Origin: a virus
Direction: 5' to 3' (one strand)
IMG/VR virus record: IMGVR_UViG_3300025769_000374
Coordinates: 1-35,708 of that record
Length of the DNA stretch: 35,708 nt
The translations under genes and the position numbers were made by a program. Positions 1-7,827 of the stretch are shown here, piece by piece. Under the pieces are notes generated by a model, which saw only the letters and a program-made list of their open reading frames with translations, ran no database searches and was not told where the DNA came from. Numbering within the stretch: the first letter of the stretch is position 1; each line of letters begins with the position of its first letter.

Positions 1-196
1 CTGGTTGTCAATCTGCTGCTGCGCCATGCCCTCAAAGCGCGCGATGCCGTCAGTGCCAAGCGCTTCTTTCGTCCACGCAATCACTTGCGCTTCGGTGATG
101 TCAGGCAGCGCTACGAAGTCCTGCGCGTCAGGCGGCAACAGCTTGGTGTCGCCCTGCACAAAGCCTTTGAGTCCGTCTTCGCTGGCGTCAATGTCA
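1..196. repeat. Left copy of imperfect terminal direct repeat
   Basis: Bases 1-196 align without gaps to 35513-35708. I count 10 mismatches, all between 49 and 70; the other 174 positions are identical. The two copies lie in the same gene and frame, and joining base 1 to base 35512 restores one complete 111-codon reading frame. The simplest reading is a circularly permuted or terminally redundant genome whose two contig ends came from slightly different variants. A real tandem duplication of the gene is the alternative. Confidence 0.9.
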
Positions 197-279
197 AAGC
201 AAACGGTGACCACCACGTTTTCTAGGTCGCCTTCGTTCATCGTTTCGATTTGTGTAATCTTCCAATCAAACTGTGCCAT
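1..279 (-). CDS. Small tail-fibre-associated protein, DUF7936-like (N-terminal 93 codons; continues past left edge)
   Basis: The protein begins MAQFDWKITQIE and carries the pattern of the small DUF7936-like proteins seen beside tail fibre genes in many podoviruses: an N-terminal beta region, a middle segment PDITEAQVIAWTKEALG and a QQQIDNQ helix. Its function is unknown. The ATG at 279 has a GGAG Shine-Dalgarno that overlaps the last codons of the upstream tail fibre gene (GGAGTAAC), so the two are probably translationally coupled. The frame is open to base 1. If the contig is closed onto 35512 the protein ends with KVEQPKAVALPW and a short acidic tail, 111 residues in all, matching the family's usual size and its Pro-Trp ending. 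The family name is from memory and was not searched. Confidence 0.8.
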   Translation of the reverse strand, partial: MAQFDWKITQIETMNEGDLENVVVTVCFDIDASEDGLKGFVQGDTKLLPPDAQDFVALPDITEAQVIAWTKEALGTDGIARFEGMAQQQIDNQ

Positions 280-285
280 GGATAG

Positions 286-2487
286 TTACTCCGTAAATTC
301 GTGAATCATGTCCAAATCAAAATGTTCGTTGATAAACCGCAGCATCTTTTCAACGTCAATCTTCAGCACCTTGCCGGTCGGCGTGTGCTTGGAACGGAAT
401 ATCCACTCGTTTGTTTCGCTGTCGTGAGGCGATAGCAGGGTTGCGTTACCGGCTGCGTCCATGACGTTTGCCTCACCGCTTGATGAATAGAACGAAACGC
501 CGTTTGCCAGAGTGCCGACGGGTGCGGTGCCGTCAAACAGTACAAGTTGAGCGGTGCCTGCTGTCGTTGCGCGGTCTGCCGTGCCGCCGATTTTTAAGTT
601 GTTGGCGACGTAATTTTCGGCTGTACCGTTGCAGAACAGGTTCCAGCGATTAGCGCCAGAGGCGATGTTAGAGTAGAAACCGTAGTTGTTGGTGCCGTTG
701 TTAAAAGAACTGTGAACATAAAACCCATACCGATTCGTAACGGTTGAGCCAGCGCCGATTGAACCTTGAATGGCAAAAAAGTGTTGGACTTCATTAACAG
801 TAAATGAAGCAGCTTCAGTATCGAAACTTGAATAATAACCTCTGGCTGCATTCGTAATGCTTGATGGAATTGTTGGGTCCACAACACTACCAAAACTGTT
901 TGTGTTACCACTTAAAACCGGCATGGTGCCGCTTATATTAAATTTTTGATTGTCAGCCGCCGTCCCGCCGATCCCGACGTTGCCGGACGTTACAACCTGC
1001 CCCACCGTGATCGCATCGGCATCTTGGAAAGCCATCGTACCGAGATACTGATTCAGCGGAACTTCGTTCGGGGCGGTGCCAATGTCGGTTTGAGAAACAA
1101 TGTTTGAGCCGTTTTCAAGGAACTGAACGCCATAAACATCTTTGAACTGCAACGCCGACGTACCCAAGTCACGCGCATTGTCGGTGCTGGGGACAAGGTC
1201 GGTGTTGAATCGACCGTTGGCAGTGATGGTGTCAGAGGTCGCATCACCAAGCGTGACGTTGCCTGTTGCGGATAGCGTGGTGAATGCGCCAGTGTTCGGT
1301 GTTGTAGCGCCGACCGTGCCATTGATGTTAATTGATGCAGTGCCGGTCGCATTGGTCACTACCAGCGCAGAAGGCGTGCCAAGGTTTGGCGTGACCAGGG
1401 TCGGGCTGTTGGCAAGCACGTTACTGCCCGTGCCGGTGTTCGTAACACTAACGATATTCTTTGACGCATCCAACGCCAACGCGGTGCTGGCCGTCAGGTT
1501 CGATAGCGTCGTAACGCCCGTCACCCCAAGCGTGCCACCCACAGTGACATTGCTGCTAAACGAGCCAGTGCTACCCGCAACCGTGCCACCGGAAATGCTT
1601 CCTGTGACGTTACCCGTCAAGTTGCCGGTGACGTTGCCACTGACTCCACCCGATGCGGTAATCGCACCAGTCACGCCCAAAGTAGACGACAGCGTCGTGG
1701 CACCTGTTACCCCCAGCGTGCCGCCGACTGTGACGTTTGATGAGAAAGTGCCTGTCGTACCGGCAACCGTGCCGCCTGAAATGTTACCCGTGACATTGCC
1801 CGTCAAATTGCCGGTGACGTTGCCAGATACGCCCCCCGACGCAGTCAGTACGCCCGTGACGCCCAGCGTGCCGCCAATAACACCATCGCCTGCCAAGTAC
1901 AAATTGCGCGGGCGAGTCGCGCCGGACGCGCCAATGTCGTAGGTGTTGTCAGTGAAAAGCAGGTTCGACGTAATGGTCGAGTTGATCGTCAGCGTGTCGG
2001 CTGAAGAATCGCCTACCGTGACGTTGCCGTTTAGCGTCAAGCCGCCCGTCAAAGTCAGCGTGCCGCCTACAGACAGGTTGCCCGTCACCGACGCACTGGC
2101 AAGCGTCGCTGCGCCTGACGTCGTAAGCGTCGTTGCCGTAATGCCACCGTTTGCCGTCAACGTTTTGCCCGTTGGCACCAACACACCAGTCGCCGTGTAC
2201 TGCAATATTTGCGCACCACCAACAACGCCCCACATCTCGCCAGAGCCTTCGCGGTAAAAACCTGTGCTTGGCTCATTGAGCCACGCAATACCAGGCGACG
2301 CCTGCAAGCCGTCGGCAAGTCGGAACGGCGCGAGCATACCGCCCTCGCCCGACCGCGACAGCGAGTCGGTCAATTCATTGGCGATGTCGTTGAGCGTCGT
2401 GTTCGCCCAGTTCGCTTCAATGAGCGTGCCGGAGACAACAGGGTTGCCTGACGGAAGGGTGTATGTACCAGATGCGTTACGGGGCAT
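286..2487 (-). CDS. Tail fibre / receptor-binding protein, repeat-rich shaft
   Basis: This 733-residue protein starts MPRNASGTYTLPSGNPVVSG, an N-terminal signature common to podovirus tail fibres that probably anchors them to the tail. Residues about 100-400 are a Gly/Thr/Val/Asn-rich beta shaft (GNVTGNLTGNVTG, TLGVTG) with two long near-identical copies at residues 206-262 and 268-324. Residues about 520-690 are less repetitive and may form the receptor-binding part. The last 45 residues (NEWIFRSKHTPTGKVLKID) form a helical end of a kind seen in phage fibres. I see no Ser-Lys peptidase S74 chaperone motif. It is the last large virion gene before the DUF7936-like gene. Start ATG at 2487; the preceding gene stops 9 bases upstream. 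Confidence 0.85.
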   Translation of the reverse strand: MPRNASGTYTLPSGNPVVSGTLIEANWANTTLNDIANELTDSLSRSGEGGMLAPFRLADGLQASPGIAWLNEPSTGFYREGSGEMWGVVGGAQILQYTATGVLVPTGKTLTANGGITATTLTTSGAATLASASVTGNLSVGGTLTLTGGLTLNGNVTVGDSSADTLTINSTITSNLLFTDNTYDIGASGATRPRNLYLAGDGVIGGTLGVTGVLTASGGVSGNVTGNLTGNVTGNISGGTVAGTTGTFSSNVTVGGTLGVTGATTLSSTLGVTGAITASGGVSGNVTGNLTGNVTGSISGGTVAGSTGSFSSNVTVGGTLGVTGVTTLSNLTASTALALDASKNIVSVTNTGTGSNVLANSPTLVTPNLGTPSALVVTNATGTASININGTVGATTPNTGAFTTLSATGNVTLGDATSDTITANGRFNTDLVPSTDNARDLGTSALQFKDVYGVQFLENGSNIVSQTDIGTAPNEVPLNQYLGTMAFQDADAITVGQVVTSGNVGIGGTAADNQKFNISGTMPVLSGNTNSFGSVVDPTIPSSITNAARGYYSSFDTEAASFTVNEVQHFFAIQGSIGAGSTVTNRYGFYVHSSFNNGTNNYGFYSNIASGANRWNLFCNGTAENYVANNLKIGGTADRATTAGTAQLVLFDGTAPVGTLANGVSFYSSSGEANVMDAAGNATLLSPHDSETNEWIFRSKHTPTGKVLKIDVEKMLRFINEHFDLDMIHEFTE
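1516..1872 (-). repeat. Two tandem 171-bp shaft repeats within the tail fibre gene
   Basis: Copies at 1702-1872 and 1516-1686 are offset by 186 bp and encode residues 206-262 and 268-324. Both read TLGVTG, TASGGVSGNVTGNLTGNVTG, ISGGTVAG, FSSNVTVGG, TLGVTG with only a few substitutions. The DNA copies differ at many silent positions, so the protein repeat is under selection rather than being a very recent duplication. Unequal recombination here could change shaft length. Confidence 0.85.
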
Positions 2488-2496
2488 GTCTTACTC

Positions 2497-4122
2497 CTAC
2501 TCTGAAGCAGCCGCTGCGCCGACGGAACCCGCCAGCCGTGCTTGCCGCCTTAATGCTTCTTCAAGTGCCTTTTGATAATTGTATCCGCCAAGCATGAAAC
2601 GTTGTACGGGGCGGGAATACGCAGGCACGCCTAGTGTGACAGCAGAACCTACGCCTAACGCAGTGCCGTACGGATTACGCGCCGCTTGCATTAACAAGCC
2701 CGCTTCCGCCGCACGATCAAACGTGCCGCTGTTCGGCACGCGGTTACGCAAGATTGACCCCGCGTCCGTCAAGTCCTGCATAAACGCTTGCCCACGGGCG
2801 TATGTATCGCCTTGCGACATCGCTTTGACTGCGCGATTCAATTGCGCGGGGGTAATGTCGCCTTCGTTGCTGTACTTTCCCGCTCGCGCAAGACGCTTGT
2901 AAGCAGCATAAGCGCGGTCGGTATCTGCCAACTCTTTGACAACATCCGGCGGCAAGTTGCGGTTTCGGTATTGTCCTAACGCGCCTTCAATGGCGGTCAA
3001 GATGCGACGCTCTGCCAACGCCTCCGTTCCTTGCTGTCCTGCTAGATCGCGAATACGACGCCCTATTTCCGAATCCAAATTCTTAAAACCTTCGCCAGAA
3101 AGAAATGCGCCTACTCCTTGCGGCCCTTGCTGAAATTTCTTCGTGTAGTTTTGATCCACAAAACTTAGCACGCGATCAATGGTTTCTTTGTTTGCTTGGA
3201 AGTTTGGATTTGTAACAACCGTTAGGATGTCCTGCTCAAACTGTTGGTCAGGCTTAAAGATGTACTGGTCAATAACGCCATAGGCTTGCTTAAATTGTTT
3301 GGCTAATTCGTTAATGCCTTCACGCGATGCTTCTTGCGCCACACCACCAGGCGGCACTGCGCGATTGGCCGCTGCTTGCACCAACTCACGTTGCGCACGA
3401 CCGCGTGCATTTGTGATGACGTCGCCCATAACGGGAAGGCTTTGCGCAGCTTCTTCTAGCTTCGCCACACGACGACCAAACATCGTGCCTTGATCTGCGC
3501 CTTGGCCAATCGTAGGTTGAACGCCTTCGGCCATCAATTTCTGAGCCTGCGAACTGGGGCGGACAATGCCGCCTGCCGTGCGGGCCAGCGCGCGTCCAAG
3601 GAGTTGCCCGCCAACACTGCCTAACGCGCCAGATACGGCAGCGTCACCTTTATCCTCTGTGGAATATGCGGCGGACAATCCGGCATCAACCGCCGCGTTT
3701 GCGCCTAACGCGGTCGCTCCCCGCGCAGCACGCGGTAGCATCGTCAAACCTTTGGTAATGCCTTTTGCGGCAAGCCCACCAGGCAGCGCAAACGAAACCA
3801 CATCTGCGGCAAATCCGCCGACTTTGCCGGCGGTGTCTTCTTCTAAGAACTGTCTGTTTGCAGCCGTCGTTCTTTGCTCTTCAGGCGACAAGTCAGTAAA
3901 AACGTCTTTAATGCCCAGCGCCGCGTTTTGTAATGACGCGCCTGCGCCACGCAGACCGCGTCTTAACGCGCCGCCTTCACGCATCTGCGCAACGTCTTGG
4001 TCGACCTGAATGCCCTGCCGAATTTCTTGAACACGCGCCTTAATTTGCGGCGAGTTCGGATCAATGTCGTCAGGGATGTTTCGTAAAACGATGCCGTCCT
4101 TGGTTTCTATGGTGTACGGCAT
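2497..4122 (-). CDS. Large virion protein, possible internal/ejection protein
   Basis: 541 residues with no confident family. The N-terminus MPYTIETKDGIVLRNIPDD resembles short beta N-termini found on some phage virion proteins. Residues about 95-200 are Ala/Gly-rich and hydrophobic with predicted helices (FAADVVSFALPGGLAAKG, ATALGANAAVDAGLSAAYS), which could insert into membranes. Residues 210-470 are charged helices with many Gln, Arg and Glu. The C-terminus is again small-residue rich. Its place just upstream of the tail fibre gene matches T7 gp16, so a role in the internal core or in DNA ejection is a reasonable inference. No lytic transglycosylase motif was seen. The start ATG shares its A with the preceding stop (TAATG). 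Confidence 0.6.
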   Translation of the reverse strand: MPYTIETKDGIVLRNIPDDIDPNSPQIKARVQEIRQGIQVDQDVAQMREGGALRRGLRGAGASLQNAALGIKDVFTDLSPEEQRTTAANRQFLEEDTAGKVGGFAADVVSFALPGGLAAKGITKGLTMLPRAARGATALGANAAVDAGLSAAYSTEDKGDAAVSGALGSVGGQLLGRALARTAGGIVRPSSQAQKLMAEGVQPTIGQGADQGTMFGRRVAKLEEAAQSLPVMGDVITNARGRAQRELVQAAANRAVPPGGVAQEASREGINELAKQFKQAYGVIDQYIFKPDQQFEQDILTVVTNPNFQANKETIDRVLSFVDQNYTKKFQQGPQGVGAFLSGEGFKNLDSEIGRRIRDLAGQQGTEALAERRILTAIEGALGQYRNRNLPPDVVKELADTDRAYAAYKRLARAGKYSNEGDITPAQLNRAVKAMSQGDTYARGQAFMQDLTDAGSILRNRVPNSGTFDRAAEAGLLMQAARNPYGTALGVGSAVTLGVPAYSRPVQRFMLGGYNYQKALEEALRRQARLAGSVGAAAASE

Positions 4123-5399
4123 TAGAAATCCACCACAACTCTTGGGGTTGATCCAGATTCACCGCCTTGTGCAGGCGATTGCCCGCCCAGTTGTTCTGGA
4201 ACGTTAATCGGCAAGCCTTGTTCACCAAAGACCGCATTGTTGCGACCCAGTTCGTTACCAAGGAATTGAACGCGGTTGTACTTGGCTTGGTACAACTCAC
4301 GCAACAATCTTTCAACAGTCTGCGGGTTTTGCAACGCGTTGAAATCTCCACCTAGCGCCTGAATGACGCGCTGTGCGTCGTATTCGGTCATCACGCCAGG
4401 GCCAACAATGGTTTCTCGGAACATGCCAAGTAGACCCTGCAACTGACCGCGAGCCACTTGCGTCGCCAACTCATCCGGCGACAAGCCACTGCCAAACAAC
4501 GTCTTGGCGTTTGCCGCAACCTGATCAGCAAGTCGCTTAAAGCCAATGTCTGTGTCCTTCACAGTCTGGAAGTAGTTATTTAATTTGCGTAGTGCAGATA
4601 GTTCCGTGCGCTGTTCATCGCGCAGATTAATAAACTGCTGTTGATTCAACGGCCCACCCATGCTGGGCGTGCCAGGGCGTGCGCCGGCAGGGGCAGGCGA
4701 CCATCCTGTGTCTGTCTGCACTTCGTATTCGCCCGTTGACGGGTTAAACCGCGACTTCACCACCCTGCCGGTGGGCAGCACCATTGTGTCGGACTGTTGA
4801 TAGTTGCGATTGCTGCCAAAGCCACTAACTGCACGCAGCGCCGCCTCTTCGTTATCAAGCAGCTTTCCTCCAACATCAATTAGCGCATTAGCCTCCACAT
4901 CACGCTGCGCATACGGGTCAGCCACAAACCGACCGCCAGCAATCGTGCCGTAGTTACCAACCTTCATGGGATCTTGCGCAGCCATTGCACGACGCAGGTA
5001 TTGCGCTTGAACGGGTTGGAAACTTTCGCCTGCAAACTGTGCCGCCAACGCGTTTAGCATGGCGCTATCGCCTTGCTGCGCACGCTGCTGGGCAAATTCA
5101 TTCAGTGCGGCAACGTCAACAGGATTGCGAAGTTGGGTCAAAGCACGGCTTAACATCTGCCGCCCCGTGCCAAGTTCGTCTTCATTGGCGTTTGAGGTCA
5201 ACGTACCGCCAACCGACTCTTTGGCTTTCTGAAGCACACTGGGTCTTGCAGTCGGTGCGGATGCAACAGCCGGCGGCTGGCTAACCGCAACCCCACGATT
5301 GCCGCCCATCATGGCCATGCGCAACTTTTCCTCTGCGTCCTTCACAGGATCGACAGAGAAGTCAGTGCGCGGCATGTTGTAGTTCATGTAATTGACCAT
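4122..5399 (-). CDS. Virion protein of unknown function, possible internal protein
   Basis: 425 residues, helical and Gln/Ala/Arg-rich. The first 70 residues look disordered (Pro/Ala/Ser-rich). Residues 80-200 are helical (LNEFAQQRAQQGDSAMLNAL, AQYLRRAMAAQ), 205-250 include a beta-like segment (DTMVLPTGRVVKSRFNPSTG), and 265-400 are helical again. The C-terminal 30 residues are Gly/Pro/Ser-rich. No enzymatic motif is visible. It is coupled to the next gene through a TAATG overlap, and its position matches T7 gp15. The first ATG (5399) is used here; an in-frame ATG four codons later is equally possible. Confidence 0.6.
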   Translation of the reverse strand: MVNYMNYNMPRTDFSVDPVKDAEEKLRMAMMGGNRGVAVSQPPAVASAPTARPSVLQKAKESVGGTLTSNANEDELGTGRQMLSRALTQLRNPVDVAALNEFAQQRAQQGDSAMLNALAAQFAGESFQPVQAQYLRRAMAAQDPMKVGNYGTIAGGRFVADPYAQRDVEANALIDVGGKLLDNEEAALRAVSGFGSNRNYQQSDTMVLPTGRVVKSRFNPSTGEYEVQTDTGWSPAPAGARPGTPSMGGPLNQQQFINLRDEQRTELSALRKLNNYFQTVKDTDIGFKRLADQVAANAKTLFGSGLSPDELATQVARGQLQGLLGMFRETIVGPGVMTEYDAQRVIQALGGDFNALQNPQTVERLLRELYQAKYNRVQFLGNELGRNNAVFGEQGLPINVPEQLGGQSPAQGGESGSTPRVVVDF

Positions 5400-5413
5400 A
5401 AAAGCTGTCCTCT

Positions 5414-5782
5414 TCAGGGCATGTACATGGAGCGGATGCCTATGAAGTCTTCTTCTTCCTCTTCTTCCATTGGGTTTGCCGCCATGTTGCGGGGTTTTCT
5501 CAACGCCCTAAGCATAGCTTCTTGCCGCGCATTGAAGTCTTGATACTTCCCTTCAAGCTGTTCCTGCCCCTTACGCGCACCGTAGGCGTTAAACAATTGC
5601 CCCGCATACTGCGTCAAGGACGGCGCAACGTAGTGCTTGCCGACCATCTGACCTTCGGGCGACGTCATGCTGCGATCCCGCATCGCATCGACCTGTGCCT
5701 GCTGACGCGCCATCTGCGCTTCTTCAGGACGCATCGCGCCAATGCTGATTAGGTACTCAAAATACTTGTCATCGTCATTCAT
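5414..5782 (-). CDS. Small virion-associated protein, hypothetical
   Basis: 122 residues, mostly helical, Gln/Met/Ala-rich (MRPEEAQMARQQAQVDAMRD), with a run of six Glu near the C-terminus followed by DFIGIRSMYMP. I do not recognise a family. It lies between the Gln-rich repeat protein and the 425-residue protein, 3 bases after the former, so it is surely co-transcribed with the virion genes and may act as a small partner or chaperone of an internal protein. Confidence 0.6.
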   Translation of the reverse strand: MNDDDKYFEYLISIGAMRPEEAQMARQQAQVDAMRDRSMTSPEGQMVGKHYVAPSLTQYAGQLFNAYGARKGQEQLEGKYQDFNARQEAMLRALRKPRNMAANPMEEEEEEDFIGIRSMYMP

Positions 5783-5785
5783 GGC

Positions 5786-7417
5786 TTAGCCTCCAAACCC
5801 AAACAGCCCAGGCGCACCAATCGCTGCGCTACCTAATCCAAACAACCCGCCCATCAAGTTCGCGCCGCCTGCTTGTTGTGCATTGTAAGCGCCTAGTGCC
5901 GCATCGTATCCCATCTGCGTCGCGTTCAGAATCTGCGGCGTCTCTGCTCGCCCTGACGCGTTAAACGTCGGCATCTGCGGCATTCCGACCTGCTGGCCAG
6001 AAAGCAATGCGTTCATTTCGTTCAGCGACATGCCGCGACGTTGCATCTGTTCGGCAATTGCCTGCTGACGCAACTGGTTCATTTGGTTGGCGTACTGCTG
6101 GTTCAAACCAAACTGCTGTGCAGCGGCTTGGTTCTGAGCCTGCATACGCTGCAAGTCCAACGCCGACGCCTGCCCTAATGCCTGATTGCCAAACTGCGCA
6201 GCGGCCAAGTTTTGCGCAAACTGCTGCTGGCCCGCTTGGTTAGCTAAGTTCGCCTGCCCCATCATCTGCTGATAAAGCTGATTTTGGGCTTGGTTCCCAA
6301 ACTGTCCTGCGCCTAATGCCTGTGCATACGCCTGCTGAGTGGCTTCGTTGCCAAACTGGCCAGCGGCAAGCTGTTGACCAAACTGCTGCTGCAAGGCTTG
6401 GTTCTGCGCCTGCCGCGCTGCCATGTCTTGCTGGAAAGCTTGGTTAAGGGCTTGGTTCTGGAACTGGTTTGCTGCCAAGCCCTGCTGGAACGCTTGGTTC
6501 GCCGCTTGGTTTGCAAACTGCCCGCCTGTGACGTCCTCTTGGAACGCTTGCTGACGCTGACCCATCTGCATTCCGTACAGACGCTGTGCTTCGTTGCCAG
6601 CAATGTCCAAGGCGTTAAACCGTTCTGCCGCCTGTCTCTGAGCTAAATCATCTAATGCACGCTGGTAGCCTTCGGTGCCAACTTGAAAACCCTGATTGCT
6701 TAACTGCGTCTCAAGCTGCTGCCGTGCATAGTCCTGCTGCGGCTGCATACGCGCCATCAAGTCGCTGGCAATGCGGTCACGGTAGGAAGCATCAAACGCG
6801 GGTAGCGCGGGGTTATCGACAACGTTCAGGCCACGCTGCACGGCTTCTTGACCAGTCTGACCAGCGAGGCCACCCGTCATCGACGTAAAGCCGGTGTTTA
6901 CACCTGTCGGCGCTACACCACGCTGAATATCGCCTGTCATGCTTTCGACGCCCATCTGCGGGCCGCCAAAGTTAAAACCACCAACAAAGTTTGTGCGGCC
7001 AACATCTGTTTGCAGCCCTGGCACATAATCTGCCGTCGCAGTTTGCAATTGTGCGGGCGTGCCGGCAGACGTTAAAGCTGGCAGGTTTTGCCAATCAAAC
7101 GGTTGGCCGTACTCATTGGCTACACGACCCATAAAGCCTGACGCTAAATCGCTACGGCCTTGCTGAAGGCCAAGCTGTGATTCCAGTGCATTTTGTAGCT
7201 CTGGCGCAAGCGTCGTGTTTTGCGTCCACTGCGTAACCAGATCGCCTGTCGCAGGATCGCGAACTGCTTGGGTGTCCCAAGTGGTTGAGCCAAACGGCGT
7301 GTTTTGCACAGGCCGGTTGGCAAAGTTCTGCATGTTGAGGGCTTCTTTGGACAGTTCCCCCTGTAGCTGTGCTGCGCCGACATAGTCTGGCGGTGCAGGT
7401 GCTTTACCCTTACTCAT
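5786..7417 (-). CDS. Gln/Asn/Ala-rich virion protein with 18-residue repeats
   Basis: 543 residues. The N-terminus (MSKGKAPAPPDYVGAAQ) and the following NTPFGSTTW beta segment are typical of a podovirus structural protein usually annotated as hypothetical or tail protein. Residues 210-280 form a charged helix (QDYARQQLETQLSNQGF). Residues 282-443 are nine consecutive 18-residue units with consensus Q-F-x-N-Q-A-x-x-Q-x-F-x-Q-x-L-A-A-x and no spacers. Eighteen residues are five alpha-helical turns, so each unit presents the same face. The C-terminus is Gly/Ala-rich and hydrophobic (LMGGLFGLGSAAIGAPGLFGFGG), possibly membrane active. Position after the GNAT-like gene suggests an analogue of T7 gp14 that enters the host envelope; this is inference. 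Start overlaps the upstream stop as ATGA. Confidence 0.7.
   Translation of the reverse strand: MSKGKAPAPPDYVGAAQLQGELSKEALNMQNFANRPVQNTPFGSTTWDTQAVRDPATGDLVTQWTQNTTLAPELQNALESQLGLQQGRSDLASGFMGRVANEYGQPFDWQNLPALTSAGTPAQLQTATADYVPGLQTDVGRTNFVGGFNFGGPQMGVESMTGDIQRGVAPTGVNTGFTSMTGGLAGQTGQEAVQRGLNVVDNPALPAFDASYRDRIASDLMARMQPQQDYARQQLETQLSNQGFQVGTEGYQRALDDLAQRQAAERFNALDIAGNEAQRLYGMQMGQRQQAFQEDVTGGQFANQAANQAFQQGLAANQFQNQALNQAFQQDMAARQAQNQALQQQFGQQLAAGQFGNEATQQAYAQALGAGQFGNQAQNQLYQQMMGQANLANQAGQQQFAQNLAAAQFGNQALGQASALDLQRMQAQNQAAAQQFGLNQQYANQMNQLRQQAIAEQMQRRGMSLNEMNALLSGQQVGMPQMPTFNASGRAETPQILNATQMGYDAALGAYNAQQAGGANLMGGLFGLGSAAIGAPGLFGFGG
6089..6574 (-). repeat. Nine in-phase 54-bp repeats encoding 18-residue helical units
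   Basis: Residues 282-443 of the 543-residue protein divide into nine units of exactly 18 residues, for example QFANQAANQAFQQGLAAN and QFQNQALNQAFQQDMAAR. The first unit is the most divergent. Positions 1, 4, 5, 6, 9, 11, 13 and 15 are the most conserved. Codons differ between units, so conservation is at the protein level. Confidence 0.85.
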
Positions 7418-7827
7418 TGCAACGTCTCCTTTGCAAGATACCGGCAGTCCTCACGTCGCATTTCTAGCAACACGCAGTCAACCGTCTCTGCTATTTGCTT
7501 AAAGCCTATTTTTTTGTTAAACCGAATTGCCTTGTCAAAATCCTTTGGCGTCAAACCGTAAATTGCTTTCACGCCAATAGACTCAAACGGGTATTCAAAC
7601 GCCGCCTTCAACAACTTCTTCGTCAAGGAATGCGGCGTGTCGAAAGCAACGTGCATAAAACAACTTTCGGGAGTCCATGAGCCAAACGCCACAGCGGCTG
7701 CAATTTCGCCGTTGTCGCGGATAGCCGCAATCGTCCGCAAGTCCGTCGACCAGGGAATCTGAGTTTGTTGACTCATCCATTGCCATATCACAGGCGGCTC
7801 ATTAGGTTTGTCAGTTACGAGCTTCAT
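7414..7827 (-). CDS. GNAT-fold acetyltransferase-like virion-region protein (T7 gp13 position)
   Basis: 137 residues. The order of elements fits a compact GNAT fold: TIAAIRDNGEIAAAVAFGSW (beta2-beta3), CFMHVAFD (beta4), a helix LTKKLLKAAFEYPFESIG, KAIYGLT (beta5), a helix KDFDKAIRFNKKIGFKQIAE ('N-kk-iGF' motif), then DCVLLEMRRED (beta7). GNAT-like proteins are known at this place in podovirus tail operons, including the gp13 position of T7-like phages. It lacks a clear RxxGxG acetyl-CoA loop, so it may be structural rather than catalytic. It is linked by ATGA overlaps to both neighbours. Confidence 0.7.
   Translation of the reverse strand: MKLVTDKPNEPPVIWQWMSQQTQIPWSTDLRTIAAIRDNGEIAAAVAFGSWTPESCFMHVAFDTPHSLTKKLLKAAFEYPFESIGVKAIYGLTPKDFDKAIRFNKKIGFKQIAETVDCVLLEMRREDCRYLAKETLQ

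Noticed and set aside
1142-1942. 266-residue plus-strand frame opposite the tail fibre
   Set aside because: It is the antisense shadow of the repetitive fibre gene: Pro/Val-rich, no Shine-Dalgarno, and the minus-strand gene has far better protein character.
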